The notes: generated by a model not told the origin, from the letters alone. A stretch of DNA of 64,000 nt from Schistosoma mansoni (GCF_000237925.1 NW_017386048.1:496001-560000), one strand, 5' to 3'. Positions 18,721 through 31,119 are shown, counted from the stretch's first letter. Translations and numbers: made by a program.

Positions 18721-19211
18721 ATGCCCCGATAAGGATAATGAATGGTAACTTTGGGATCTATTTATGAACCAATATTATGCATATATTTTTTATCGTATGA
18801 TCACTAAATAACTAAACTATTCATATTCGTGTCCCCCTTATTATAAGCTTTATTTTGAACTACCATTCCCGATTTATGCCCTATCTATTTATTTACTATC
18901 TCCCCTTATTCACAGCCACATTTGGCTGAATATTGTACAAATGTTGTTTCTTATTTTATGGTACGGTGTGGTCAGTTTGATTGGTATATAATGTAAAACA
19001 ATATAATATAATAATAATAATTATTATTATATAATAATAATATAATGATTCATACTGCAGAGGCTGTTCTGGACTAGGTAGAAGCAGGACCGACAAGTAC
19101 TTTGGACTGCTCGTACGGTTTCCATGTGTAACTGTCCCAATCGATAATTTGCTGTTCTCTGATTGGCGTTCTTATCACGTCATACGTTAGCAAGGCATCC
19201 ACTCGGCCACA
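18718..19211 (+). repeat. LTR-like interspersed repeat, family B copy 2
   Basis: Begins TGTTATGCCCC and ends CGGCCACA, about 490 bp, with a TATA-like 'ttggtatataatg'. It matches 6,744-7,225 along most of its length. An AT-rich palindromic run (ATAATAATAATTATTATTAT, 19,005-19,040) has expanded in the middle. It is sandwiched between a non-autonomous RTE repeat and an RTE 3' end. Confidence 0.55.
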
Positions 19212-21860
19212 TTTATTTATTTATTTATTTAAACACATATATATTGGTACAAAAGGGCACCAGATACATATGCGCCACACAAAATAATGAAAGTAGGAAG
19301 AGAAGGGATGAAAAGATAAGGCGGACTGAAATGTACAACCAGAAGACTCTTTCAGTTAGGAAAGTTAGAACCATTCTTTATGTAGAAAGTAAAAGAAGGT
19401 TGCAGCAGGATCGCCACTGGCTTCTATTCTGAGCCATATCTGATAACGTCTCTAGCCACTGTGTTGCACCATCTCTCGGACCCCAACCAAGGAGTCGTGA
19501 AGGACCAACAGAAGCTAGCCCTTTGCAGCTCTCTTTCATGCCACGACACCATGTCATACACTGACCTCCTCTCCGCTTTTTCCAACCAGTCCCAGAGTCG
19601 GCAAATAATGCACGACGTGGAAGTCTCTGGGACGACATTCGTAAAACATGTCCAAGCCACCGAAGTCGGTGTTTCAAGATGGTGACACCAATTGAATTAT
19701 CGTCTCTGCGCCCGAACACACGATGCAGAACCTCTGCATTACTAACATGGTGTTGCCACTGGATGTCAGCAATCCTTCGGAGACAACGATGATCGAACAC
19801 AGAGAGACGTCTAACATCCTCAACTCGGAGAGGCCAGGTTTCACAAGCATAGAGCAAAACTGCTCTCACCGACGCGTTGTAGATCCGACCTTTTACAGCC
19901 AGACTAACATCACGAAGGCGCCAAAGATGGCCCAGATTGGCATAAGCCGCTCTGGCTTTCATTATACGTGCACCAATCTCATCACTCACGCCACCACCAG
20001 CACTTATATAGCTACCTAGATACACGAACTTCTCAACTACTTCAATCTGCTCACCATCTAGGGTGAGTACAGGATGAGAATCCTGCCGGTCTTGTAGGAG
20101 TACTTTGCACTTGGAGGGTGCAAAGCACATGCCGTACCTGCGGACACTGATTGCCAACTGATTAAGTGCGGATTGCATGCCTTGGGCATTATCGCACAGT
20201 AAGACAATATCATCCGCATACTCAAGGTCGAGAAGTCGTTCTCCAGGCAACAGATCCACACCGCCATTACTTACATCCATCAGAGCTGTTTCCAGGATGT
20301 CGTCGATGGCAAAGTTGAAGAGGAATGGTGAGATCGGGCAACCCTGCCTAACCCCACTGCTCGAATGGAACAAGGGAGAAAGGTGGTTGTATGCCCTCAC
20401 TCTGCCTGAGGTGTTCGTATATAGGGCCGTAGGATGTTAATGAACTTCTCAGACACACCCTTCTTCAATAGACAATTCCAGAGAACAGTCCTGTCCAACG
20501 AATCGAAGGCCGCCCTGATATCAAGAAACACTACGATTGTTGGCCTGCGATAAGTATGACGGTGTTCTAACATTTGGCGGAGGGTGAAGATGTGATCAAT
20601 GCATCCTCGACCAGAACGAAAACCAGCCTGCTCCTCGCGAGTCAATCGTTCTCGGGTTTTAAACAACCTACGAAGAATGATAGAAGCCAATAGTTTGGAC
20701 GCAATCGAAAGTAGACTTATCCCCCGATAGTTATTGCAGGAACAACGTGAACCCTTTTTAAAGATAGGGACGACTATTGACTCATTCCATGATGTTGGAA
20801 CACTTTCTTGCTCCCAAACCTTTCCAAACAACACAGTCAATTCCTTAGTCAGAAAGTCGCCACCATCTTTAAAAAGAGCCGGAGGTAAGTCATCTGGGCC
20901 AGGTGATTTGTAACGTTTCAAGAGTTGGAGTTCCTTGCGGACTTCCGCCTCGTTTGGTGGATCAGTCGTCACCGGCCATGGAGGGCAGGACAAGCTGGTT
21001 GATGTTGCCGGAGCAGCAGGCCAGTTGAACTGCCCTTCGAAAAATTCCGCCCATCGTCCAAGACGTCGGGAGATGTTAGTGATTGGCATCCCATCATCCT
21101 CGTAGATTGTTTCACTCACACCAGACTTCTTGCTGCCAGTGGCTCGGATGAGTTGGAAGAGCTTCCGGCAGTTACCAGATGCAGCTGCTGCTTCCATCTC
21201 ATTAGCACGCTCCGACCACCAGGCTTCCCGGTCCTTACGCAAGCTTTGCCCGATTTCATTACGTAACAGCCTTCGTTTGTGGTCAAACTCACGGTCACCC
21301 GGAGTAGACCGACGGGCTTCCATCAGTTGTAAGGAGCCAGAAGAGACCCAGTGCTTGTAAGCGGGACGTTTCGCGAAGCCGCAAGCGGCTTTACTCGCCA
21401 TTTTCATGGCGTCGTGAAGATGCAACCAATGCTCATCTATACTTTTCGGTGGGGTGGTAGCTAGCCTAGAGGCTAGCTCCGCTCGATACTTACTTGCAAC
21501 AGAAGTTGCAGCCAGTTTACTAATATCAATCCGTTGGTGGTGGTCAATCCTTCGGCCACTGAAAAGTAAGGTGAGATTGGCGCAGACCAGGGCATGATCA
21601 GACTCCAGATAGGTACTCCAAAAGGAGCGGCAGTCTTGTACCACTCGGCCACAAGTTATAACACAACTCCTCTAGGTGGACTCACTGTGTCCACCAGCCC
21701 GGTTAAGGTGCTGGACATTCGCTTTTCGGCCCTGTCAGAGGCTGTATAAGCGTGGCCGCGTGAGAGCATTTCGAGAGGGCGCACGCTCCCCACTCTCGGC
21801 CGTACTAGGGCATTTTGTGGCCGTCTATGTATAAACATCTTGTAGTTGAAGAGCAAGGAT
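19205..21860 (-). mobile_element. RTE-clade LINE (SR2-like), subfamily A, nearly full RT
   Basis: Minus-strand RTE element. Its 3' end is a TTTA-rich tail (about 19,205-19,290) and its 5' end is a GC-richer leader (about 21,655-21,860). The ORF runs 21,644-19,378 with one frameshift near 20,400-20,430. Upstream of it only the last residues of the apurinic endonuclease remain ('YLESDHALVCANLTLLF'). Most of the endonuclease is missing, with the leader joined directly to its C-terminus, so this copy could not mobilise itself. It gives the reference for the shorter RTE pieces in the window. Confidence 0.9.
19378..21644 (-). pseudogene. RTE reverse transcriptase ORF with one frameshift
   Basis: Reads as two overlapping frames (21,644-20,397 and 20,400-19,378). 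In order: endonuclease C-terminus; linker; RT with 'NNYRGISLLSIASKLLASII', 'FLDIRAAFDSLDR', 'SGVRQGCPISPFLFNF' and the catalytic 'LEYADDIVLL'; then the thumb and C-terminal region ('HRLRWLGHVLRM'). Target-primed reverse transcription would be its role. The frame change lies at the 'RPYIRT' to 'VRAYNH' junction, before the YADD box. The fully readable remainder suggests a fairly recent copy. Confidence 0.88.
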
Positions 21861-21899
21861 ATTCGTGATCCCTCTACCAATATTGAATAAACCAGGAAT

Positions 21900-22206
21900 T
21901 TACAGAAAATTGGAAAACCCTGATTCCAAACCAATGGTACACATGGGTTCCAGGATCTTGAGGGAACAAATAGCATATGAACCTATTGTTGGTCACCGGC
22001 TACCATGGGACTGCATCTCCTTACGATGCTCCACTGCTTTATGGATCAGACTTTTAGGTCAAAGGCTTCGGGTGTGGCAACCTAAGAAAACCACCTGTTC
22101 CGGTTTGTGCACCTGTGCAGCATCACAGCCCTCACACAAATCAAATGAGATTTGTGTGGCGCATATATATTTGGTGCCCCTTTGTACCAATATTTGTTTA
22201 AATAAA
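21900..22206 (+). mobile_element. Non-autonomous RTE-derived repeat, copy 2
   Basis: Plus-strand copy starting 'ttggaaaaccctgattcc' and ending in the RTE-like 3' tail 'tttgtaccaatatttg' plus AAATA repeats. It keeps the long open frame shared with copies 1 and 3 ('LENPDSKPMVHMGS' onward). It abuts the 5' leader of the minus-strand RTE head to head. Confidence 0.8.
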
Positions 22207-22244
22207 ATAAAATAAGTGTTTCATAACCATTCGTGCCAGCCTGA

Positions 22245-22660
22245 AAATCAGTCTTGAGTGCTGTTAGAGGTATGAGGGCAGTTATCACTTCGCGAAAAGC
22301 GAATGTCCGGCGCTTTAACCGGGTTGATGGACACGGAGGGTCCACCTAGGGGAGTTGGAAAACCCTAATTCCAAGCCGATGGTGCACATGGGCTCCAGCA
22401 TCCTGAAGCAACGAATGGCGTATGAACCAACTGTTGGTCACCGGCTACCATGTGACTGCATCTCCTCACTATGCTCCACTGTTTTGTGGATCAGACCTTT
22501 AGGTCAAAGGCTTCGGGTGTGGCCTCCTAAGAAAACGACCTGCTTCAGTCTGGGCACCTGGGCGGTATCACAGCCCTCACACAAATCGAATGAGATTTGT
22601 GAGGCGCATATTTATCTGGTGCTTCCTTGTACCAATATGTGTTTAAATAAATAAATAAAT
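22245..22660 (+). mobile_element. Non-autonomous RTE-derived repeat, copy 3, with leader
   Basis: Includes about 110 bp of the RTE leader ('aaaagcgaatgtccggcg', 'cgggttgatggacacgg', 'gtccacctagggga') followed by the about 300-bp body and the (AAAT)n tail. The leader matches the 5' end of the RTE at 21,660-21,740 and the tail matches its 3' end, so this is an internally replaced RTE derivative. An uninterrupted 99-codon frame spans 22,355-22,654. Confidence 0.8.
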
Positions 22661-23035
22661 AATAAAGTTATCACTTCCAGGTTGCCCACACCGTGGGAGG
22701 GTTCTTCTAGAGGTACCTGAAAAAGAAATTGGATTAGAAGTCGTCTTAATAAACTAAGAGCGTGACCGCAATGCCCAAGGGACAACTGCTTGAGGTCAGT
22801 CACACGACCTTTTTGTGGGTACTTTTTGTGTTAGCTCCGTACTTGTTGGGACCTCACCTTACGGATATCCGTGAGTTAAGACGAGGTGTGCAATTTTAGG
22901 GTCGACCTTTTCTAACCCCACCCCTCCTTGTGGGAAGGCAGCATCGCTGTTATGCTGGTTGTCTGAAAGAAACACCTTACTGCTGTCACACCTCTGTACA
23001 GTCAGCAGTACTTCGCCTTCGGACCTTGGTTTACT
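22661..23035. other. Unassigned sequence upstream of the CR1-like LINE
   Basis: GC is higher than in the flanks and the frames are short. The join to recognisable CR1 coding sequence is near 23,036. It may be part of another repeat, but I cannot name it. Confidence 0.4.
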
Positions 23036-26000
23036 GCAGTCCAAGCTGTGAGGTAAATGAGGTCTTGCTAGACAGTCTCAATACTTGATCACAAAGTGGT
23101 CGATGTCTAGTCCTAGGAGACTTTAATGCACCCACGGTAGACTGTAAAAATCTGAGAATTGAATTGTCAGAAAATTCATTCGAGCAGGAACTAGTTGGTT
23201 AGGTTATCACGTGTCCTAGTTCGACATATGAAAGAAGCGACTAGGTACGACCCAGACTCTGAATCATCCTTACTACATCTTATATTGACCCATTATGAGG
23301 ATGACGTCACGAACCTCGATTACATGCCAACCCTAGGTAAACGCGACCATGTAGTTCTAACCTTTGATTTCTATAAATTTGTCAAAAACAAGCACGCGTC
23401 ACATCAACCCAGACGTCTGGAAAGCAAGTATACAAGACATTATACACTCAGCATCTTCAGTAGATTGGACAATAGAGCCAGAGTCCCCAATTGAAATACC
23501 TTGGGATGTATCTCGAAACTTATACTTAAGTTACGGCACCCCACATCCATTGTACTACATCAGGGGGTCCGAGAAACTCCACCATGGTTCAGTAGGGGGG
23601 TTCGCACCCTTCTGTGTAAGAGAACGTGGGCTAGATTGAGGTTACTGGGGGCTGATGATGCAAAATCTAAATATCGAGAAGCTCAGAAAACCCATGCCTC
23701 GATCCTCTAGAAGGTTGTACAAAGAAAAAATTGCTAGGGAATCTATAGAATACCCTAAACGCTTGTATTCGTATATAAACCAAAGGACAAAAAGAAGACG
23801 AAACATTCCAGCATTATGGGGAAACAGTAACGCTTTACCATTAGTGGAGGATGAATATGGTAAAGATCAAATATTCTCAAGCTCCTTTAGCAATGTATAT
23901 ACCGTAGAAACATCTCGTCAGTCCATACAAATACCCACACACTGGACAACGTGACTATTAAAGAATCCGATGTCTTTGGTCTCCTAAGTCGGACATAGGT
24001 AAATCCACGGGACTCGATGGACTGTATCCTAGGTTACTAAAAAAACCAGCTAATTTCGTTGAGAACCCCACCCCTAGGTATGTGCTTTGATCTATCCGTA
24101 ACCCAGGGTTGCTTACCAAAAGACTGAAAGAACTCCATAGTAAGTACTGTCTTCAAAACAGGTACGAAACATAAACCTGAGAACTACCGAACCGTCAGCC
24201 TAACTAGCGTGGTTGCTAAAATTTTAGAAAAGATTATTCGGAAGAAGCCGTTTGAGTATCTCGATGAAAACCGGATCCTTTCGGAAAAGCAGCATGGTTT
24301 TAGGATAGGTTATTCCTGTCTCAGTCAGTCAGTCAGCTACAACGTAGGACCAGGCACATATATGCATTGGTCCAAGTTGCCATATCTCGTTAGCACAAGA
24401 TGAACACCGGATTCATAGAAATAGTTAATTTAGTGGTGGTGGTAGTATATAAAAGATAGGTTGTATATAAGGATATAGAATAGGAAAGAAGAACGTTATG
24501 AAGCAATTTTAATCTCAAGGTTTAAGGGAAGATAAAGAGTGTATACACCTACGCCATTGTGATCGATTCTGAGCCGTCACATAGTCTACAACCATTGGTT
24601 ACGATAGTCACGCGGACCCCAACCAGGTAGTCTGCATCTGCCAACATGGCTCAGACTAGAAGTTAGTGACTTCAAGCACTGATGCCACGTTTTGGTTTGG
24701 CCGCCTCTAACTCTCTTCCAACCATCCCCTACACCAGTCAGCATAGCGCGTCGTGGTAATCGGTGTTCAGGCATACGTAACACGTGACCGAACCATCTCA
24801 GTCGATGAAGATTCATCACCTCAACTGATTTACCATCATTTCCTAATACCCTGCGTCGAACCTCACTATTACTGACCCGGTGATCCCAGCAGATGCGAGC
24901 AATATTTCTAAGGCATCTGTGGTCAAATACTAGTAACCTACGAGTATCTTCTACTCTTAATTGCCATGTTTCACAGCCGTAAAGTAGAACAGAGCGAACT
25001 GCTGCGCAGTATACTCGTCCCTTAATTGATAGACAGATATCTCGCCTTCGCCATAGGTGACGTAAGTTGGCAAAAGCCAAACGAGCTTTTTGAATCCGTG
25101 ATGAGATTCCGTCAGACACCAACCCATTAGGGCTGATCAGACTTCCAAGATCAGTGAAGTTGTCGACGCGTTCGACTACTTCGCTCCCTATCCTTAGTTC
25201 AGGTGTTGACGCAGGCCAGTCCTGGAGTAACAATTTACATTTAGATGGGGAGAAACGCATCCCAAACATCCTGGCATTATTACTCAGTTCTAACAGGAGA
25301 CTGCATTCTGTCAGCGTCTTCACCAAACAGGACTATGTCATCTGCGTATTCTAAGTCGCTTAGTGGACCCCCTGGTAGATCAATTCCTGAAAATTCAGTC
25401 GACGAGTGTTATTTCCAGCAACAGGTCTATAATGAAGTTAAACAAAAATGGTGATAGTAGACAGCCTTGACGGACACCACTTGAGGATGTAAAATCATTT
25501 GACAGTTCACCATAAGCTCTTACTCGACTGGTAGTCTTCGAGTAAAGAGCCTTCACAAGGTTTATGTACTTCTGAGGTACATCTTTCAATGACAGACACT
25601 GCCACAGAACCTCTTGGTCTACAGAGTCAAATGCTGCTTTCAAGTCAAGAAAAACTATCATTGTCGGACACCGATAAGCGTGTCTGTGCTCTAAAACCTG
25701 ACGAATAGTGAATATGTGGTCGATACAGTCACGACCAGTTCCTGTCTCATCGACTTATTAGTGGCTCGTGAAAGCTGGTGCGCTCTTAAAGACCAAAAGT
25801 TACCTATAGACGTACCCTACATTGACTTCAGCAAAGCTTTTGACAAAGTTCCTCACAAACGGCTTAGGAGTCATCGTTAGCCAAGACTTAGAAACTACTG
25901 AAAACTGCCATGCAATAGCCGCCCAAGGTTTTAGAACCTTAGGGTCAATACGTAGGGTCTTTAGTCGTGTCGACGCTAAAACGTTTTTGACTTTATATAC

Positions 26001-26493
26001 AGTATTCGTGTGTCCTAAACTTGAATACTGCATATAAGCGGCTAGTTTCTGCTTGATTAAGACAGTGAGCTTCTGGAAAAGGTTCAGAGAACAGCAACTA
26101 AGCTGATTCCCGGAATAGCAAAGCTCCTGTGTGGTACTCGACTGGCCAAGCCAAACCTATTTCCGTTGTCATATCGAAGAACTGGAGGCGACTTGATTGC
26201 AGTTCTCAAATCACTTAGTGGTAAATTTGCACCTGATATGGTCTTATTTTTCGTCTTTTAAAACAGAGAATTTACGAGGACACTCCAAAAACGTTCACAA
26301 GCCCAGAACATATTACTTGTCAGCTAACTATCGACTTTCCCATCAAACTATCAACGAGTGGAATTCATTACCGTAACGCATGAATGAAGCTCCACCTGTC
26401 AACGTTTTCAAAGGAAATTTGGATCAACTAAGGAATCATGACTGCCAGGAATAACATAGGCCAGAGAGACTTCTGTCTTTTCCAAACTGAGAC
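23036..26493 (+). mobile_element. CR1-like LINE, degraded copy split by a nested RTE
   Basis: Plus-strand copy related to the better one at 41,950-46,204. It starts inside the endonuclease ('SPSCEVNEVLLDSL'), runs through the endonuclease end and RT start (to 24,323), is interrupted by a minus-strand RTE (24,324-25,738), and resumes at 25,750. After 'SKAFDKVPHK' it jumps near 25,860 to the C-terminal 'GVIVSQDLETTENCHAIAAQ', an internal deletion of the RT core. It ends near 26,493 at 'ccaaactgagactga'. It carries multiple frame changes and stops. Its first and last parts fall in the left arm of the inverted duplication. Confidence 0.85.
24324..25738 (-). mobile_element. RTE LINE (subfamily B), nested insertion with 11-bp TSD
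   Basis: A 5'-truncated minus-strand RTE inside the CR1-like LINE. TTCCTGTCTCA occurs at 24,313-24,323 and again at 25,739-25,749; removing the insert and one copy restores continuous CR1 coding ('GYSCLT' to 'LLVARESW'). The 3' end is a TCAG/TGAC repeat tail. RT pieces: 25,661-25,395 ('FLDLKAAFDSVD', 'GVRQGCLLSPFLFNF') and 25,326-24,586 (thumb and C-terminal, 'LHRLRWFGHVLRM'), with frame loss around the YADD region. Confidence 0.9.
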
Positions 26494-27600
26494 TGACACG
26501 CACGTCCTGTCCACAAGTCATTAGGATTTTATGTTGGATACCACTACCATTAGAACACCGTCAAATCCCAAGTGTATATAAAGAACCGTTAGATTAATTG
26601 ACAGTCCATTATAAACGAACCTTAATCCTTCATTATGCATATCGGTGATAACTATTCTTAGTCACCAAGCAGTTAGCAAATATTAGAAACCCGATCAGAT
26701 TTTACATTAAAATATTATGATTAAATAAGGCAGTTAGATTGTCCACAAAATTAGTTTCAAACATAGCTTAAACTGTGTTACTTTACATCTGAAAGCAGAA
26801 AGCAAAGTCTGTCTTAAGCATAATTTTCAGACTATGACGACTCAAAGTTTAACACCCATATTTCACAACACTAGTCATCGAGACGATCACTTGTCCATGA
26901 CAGCACAAACTCATCAATCGAAAAGGATTAAAAATAATTTCTGACCAAAAATATTACACATATGACTTTTGGGAACATAAGTGACCAGAACGCTTACCAC
27001 ACATAGGCATTTGAAACGAATGTCCCACACCGCCTTCTAGCATGTAAAACATTATTAATGTGTTGTTAGCACCAGAGAAAATTCAATGTTTCAATATGGT
27101 CCTCTTTTCTATATCGCCTTCTTTAGCCTGAAAAATCAACAGAAAACATATAAATATCGGAAAGAATTGAGCTTCACAATCTAACTTTGTCGGACAGAAC
27201 AAGCCAACTTTTGTTCTTTAGGATCTGAATTCGGATAGTGGCGAAGCGTTGTTAGTTACGAAAAGGTGTGGTTCTTGTTATATTCCTTCTGATATCCGGA
27301 GGTGGAGACAAGTTGGTTAGTAATGGGATTGATGGCGAAGTAAGATCTTGGGTAGTCCGTCTCGATACCTGCAAGCCTAAAGTAATCGTCTGGTTTTCTT
27401 TGAGCGATTTAGCAGAATGTCCTCCTATCGAACATCAGGATCATACTCCAAATTATCCTCCCCTAATACACAGCTTTATTTGGACGTTTTATTTTGGGTT
27501 CAAATTTTAAGTCTATTTGTCGATATCGTTAGATTACGTCTTTTAAACTAATTTGAATTTAAATTGATATAACTGTTTGTATGGAACTGGGACATACCTT
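26494..27600. other. Left-arm sequence without recognised gene
   Basis: AT-rich sequence with an 80-codon frame at 27,268-27,510 that shows no familiar domain. Its mirror frame at 41,297-41,539 differs by one residue. I do not treat it as a gene. Confidence 0.45.
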
Positions 27601-27639
27601 GGAAACAAGGGGTGAACGTTTTGAAGGATGATACATAAT

Positions 27640-28143
27640 TCGAAAGTGAGGGTTCTGAGGCTGTTTTCGAGTTGTTTGGCGTTTGTGAAAATAAATGTAA
27701 TGATAATTTGAGTGTTCATAGTATGAGTTGCAATGGGTTTAGTTCTGAAAGCCTTAAATTAAGTAATGGATTGCCCAAAAATAAATAAATAGAAAGGAGG
27801 TTGGAATCGGAGAAGGAGCTTGAGATGTTGGATATTTCAAACGATGTCTAGTTCGGTGATTTGTTATTGGGAAGAAGTTGACGGGTGGCTTATGGATAGT
27901 GTGGAGGCGAATCCTAAGGTGGAAGGGTATTTACAATATAATACTGGTTATAACAGTGGTTTAGGAGAATCACCCAGAATTCAAGAAAGGACAGTGGGCC
28001 CACTGTGACAGGGATACACTGTCTTTCATCATTAACAGTGTCGATTTACCCGAAATTGATATTAAGCACTTTAATGGACAACCTGTCCAATAACACTATA
28101 TTATTAGGGAGGTTACTGGCTTCATCGTAAGTAAATTGTCCAC
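27640..28143 (+). mobile_element. BEL/Pao-type fossil, gag fragment (left arm)
   Basis: Plus-strand reading near 28,040-28,140 gives 'SVDLPEIDIKHFNGQPVQ' and 'IREVTGFIVSKLST', the conserved gag segment of BEL/Pao elements. The part upstream is more degraded. It is short, broken and old. An identical mirror lies at 40,664-41,167. Confidence 0.5.
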
Positions 28144-28160
28144 TTAGAGTCAATAGTAAT

Positions 28161-28310
28161 CATGTGTAGTGCAAACTTCGCTAATCCTTCACCTCGATAA
28201 CCGCTATAATACAAATCTTAACGGTGCATGAAATCAGAAGGCAATAGGAAGCAGCAACTACAGTTCAATGTCAAATAACACAAGCCACAAAGCTACAAGC
28301 ACATGAGTAA
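28161..28310 (-). repeat. Fragment of the solo-LTR-like repeat (left arm)
   Basis: The minus strand matches the 3' part of the 6,120-6,544 repeat ('accgttaag', 'cggttatcgaggtga', 'gattagcgaag', ending CACTACA). The mirror copy is at 40,497-40,646. Confidence 0.55.
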
Positions 28311-28439
28311 GTATCAGCGAGCTAGCGCGAGCATTTACATAGGCAAATTTATAGTCAAATTGTATAAGGGCGCAGCAAGACAAAGCAAAAGTTAATAATA
28401 GGATTTCAGTGCATATATATGTGGGGAGGAGGATGAATC

Positions 28440-30344
28440 ATCAAATGATATTTAAGCAATCAAGGTTTTGGCTAGAGTCTGTCATGTGCTCTAGTGATCA
28501 TAACAGTACAAAGATATATGCGAATCGTGAAAGAAGCTGGAGATAGCTGCTGAAGTAACGGAAATGCATCGGAACTCTCATTACCTTCCAAATCGAATAT
28601 ATCCAGTTGGGGGTGTTAAAGTGTATGTTATTGTTTGTCTAATCTTCCAATATAACTCAAATTAAAAAATATCCAGCTTTTCTTGTACTAGATACTAACT
28701 AAAGGCCTGGACAGGTAACTAGATAAATTGTTATACTTAATAGAAGCGTCTTCTAGCATGTAGACTTATTTGTCAATGTTTGAAGCTTCAGATTTCGCGT
28801 TTCATTGATGTATATAGAATATTAGTGATTACCGAAGAAGCACAAACGGTGAAGTGCATTCTCACTGACTCTTATATACTGATCAAAAGCATGAGATTGC
28901 GAATAATAATAATAAAGGTTTTTGACTTGTTAAAAAAATTTTATTACATGGTCGTCAACCATCTTATAACTATTTTCACCCTAATTGTTCACGGTCACGT
29001 ATAATCAACTACATAAAATCAGCCTTCGAAATGGGCATCTTTATTACTGAAAACACTCTTAATGTTGACAACATTGTAAAATTAAGCAGTAACTCTTAAT
29101 TGTATTACAGATTGTGATACTCAACAACACACATTGTAAAGTGAGATCAACAAAACAAACACACAATAAGATGAAACGCTCACCACCACACTAACTTTCT
29201 TTGACCTTGTATGTCTTGTTTATCCACCAATCACAATTTTATGTTCATTCTAAAATAATATTCACCTCGTTGACTCATTTTTTCCTATGCTCTAGTTACT
29301 GTTCGAAACAGATAAAGTTTATTAGGCTAAATAGCTTGCTTCCTCTGACTATGGCGAAACCAAGACTCTGTACTCGACATTAAGAAATCGCCTCCTAAAA
29401 ATTTTTTCGTTTATTGTTAACACCGATTTCTAATGACACAAAGCACCTCCATTTTATTAAACATTATTATTTACAAAAATAACCTCCACATAGAAGGCTT
29501 TTACTTATTCCACTTAAATTATTTTTCATTTAATGAAGTGTAGACCTTTATTCATTCAGCAATGTTGGACCTTTAGATACAAAAATCACTGTTTTTATTT
29601 GAAATCTGTCTCAATCGACAGGAAACGTGTCATCGTCACCAAGAAATAGTCGACAATTTTTCGAGCTTACTTTAAGTGACATACATAGTCGTTCTTATGG
29701 CAGCGAAATTATATGCACGTAATTTTTACCAGTTTTCTTTTGTCATGATACTTGTCAACTTCAATCGACATAACGGGATAAATTAAGTCCCGTTTCTAAG
29801 TGATATGCAAGAAAATTGATGCCTTTCTTCGTCCCAATGCTTATTAACAGTCCGTTGTACCGAATGGCATTCGAATATAATTGACGTAACCTCTTTCTTA
29901 AATTACGAGACCATAAAATTCTAATATAACAATGCCGATTACAACTATGTACCATTGACAGCAAATTACCAAATCCATACAAGCAACAAATACTGTATTC
30001 CCTTACAACAAAGCCACACATTTCGAAACAAAGTTAACCAGTCACTTATTCTTAAATAATTCTAAATCATAAGCTTAAAGTCTCATCAACAGGCTTCCGA
30101 AATCACAATAACCATAGCAATAATGTCGGCCAACAATAATAATTAGCGAGGTCATTTTTAAAACTGTAAACCTTATTGGACGGCAGGTGACAGTGAAATG
30201 GAATAAAGAGAATTAAAAAGCTTTCATTCATAGGTGCACAGTGCGTGAATCTCCATAAAAACCACTATGTTACCTAAATTATATATAAAATGTCACCCTT
30301 CATAAATTGGTACTCAGCAATAAAAATAAAAGGAAATCCATATC
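28440..30344. other. Left-arm sequence without recognised gene
   Basis: AT-rich; open frames of 60-86 codons lack recognisable domains. 29,377-30,067 (691 bp) is the only part of this arm with no mirror, because the right arm has an N gap there. Confidence 0.45.
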
Positions 30345-31119
30345 ACTCGCCTATAAGTGGAATATTTTTAGCTGTTGACGGAACACGTTCAGCCATCAAC
30401 ATCATAAACATAGAAAAAGCTAAAAATACTGATAAACCTAATGTAACTTTTTCACCTGAATCAATTGGTGTCCAAAATGTAATTAATGTAAGTAATGTTA
30501 ATAGAATACATGGTATAACAATATTCCAAATATAGAAAAAACTTCTTCTTTGTAAGAACAATTTCAATACTAAATCAGTTTGTCTACTATCCAGTTTGTT
30601 ATCATAAATCTGAATGTTTGATATGCTTGTAGTTGGTTTCCAAACAGTCAATGTATCAGTAGATCGGTAGGTGTAAGATAATATAGCATGTTTCAACATC
30701 CAATCTGTACTATCCTAATAAGATGATGTATCCAATGCATTTCTAGTTAGATAATCTTCTTCAAAATCACTACTATCAACATCATCCTGTTCTTCTTCGT
30801 CATGATCGCTTTTTTCTTTACTTAAATGCTGATTAGAGTCATTTGACATGAATGATGCTAAAGGAGGTAACAATTTTGTAGAGTATTTCCAGTTTTTGTT
30901 TGTTGTTGTTGATTAATTTGAAATTTATATTCAATCCAATCAGATGCATGCATCCATGATCCAAATTGTATTTCACAATTTTCGTCGTCGAATGGAAATA
31001 ATGTAATGTCGACTTTACAAGATGTTTTCAATTGTACTGGAATTGGCCATGATACTCTACCAGAGCTATGAACTAATACATAGACACCTTCTAGAAAACC
31101 AGAACTTGTATGATCAGCA
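30345..31119 (-). pseudogene. Cys-loop (nicotinic-type) receptor fragment, left-arm copy
   Basis: Minus-strand piece of a pentameric ligand-gated channel. After a splice-acceptor-like 'cattatag' it encodes 'SSGFLEGVYVLVHSSGRVSW', then the Cys-loop 'CKVDITLFPFDDENC' and 'QFGSWMHTSDWIEY'. An acidic insert (DEEEQDDVD-type) follows, then the pre-M1 region and TM1 ('FYIWNIVIPCILLTLLTLIT'), TM2 ('GEKVTLGLSVFLAFSMFMML') and the M2-M3 loop 'ERVPSTAKNIPLIGE', ending at a GT donor-like site. A frame break lies after the (CAA)n-encoded Gln run, and an in-frame TAG precedes 'DSTDWML'. TM3-TM4 and the N-terminal exons are not seen. Both lesions also occur in the mirror copy, so they predate the duplication or reflect one shared source. 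A badly assembled real gene is the alternative. Confidence 0.82.

Noticed and set aside
27268-27510. 80-codon frame conserved in both arms of the duplication
   Set aside because: Conservation between arms only reflects their recent common origin; no known domain.
29761-30021. 86-codon minus-strand frame downstream of the receptor fragment
   Set aside because: It lacks TM3/TM4-like hydrophobic segments or any receptor motif, so it is not the next receptor exon.
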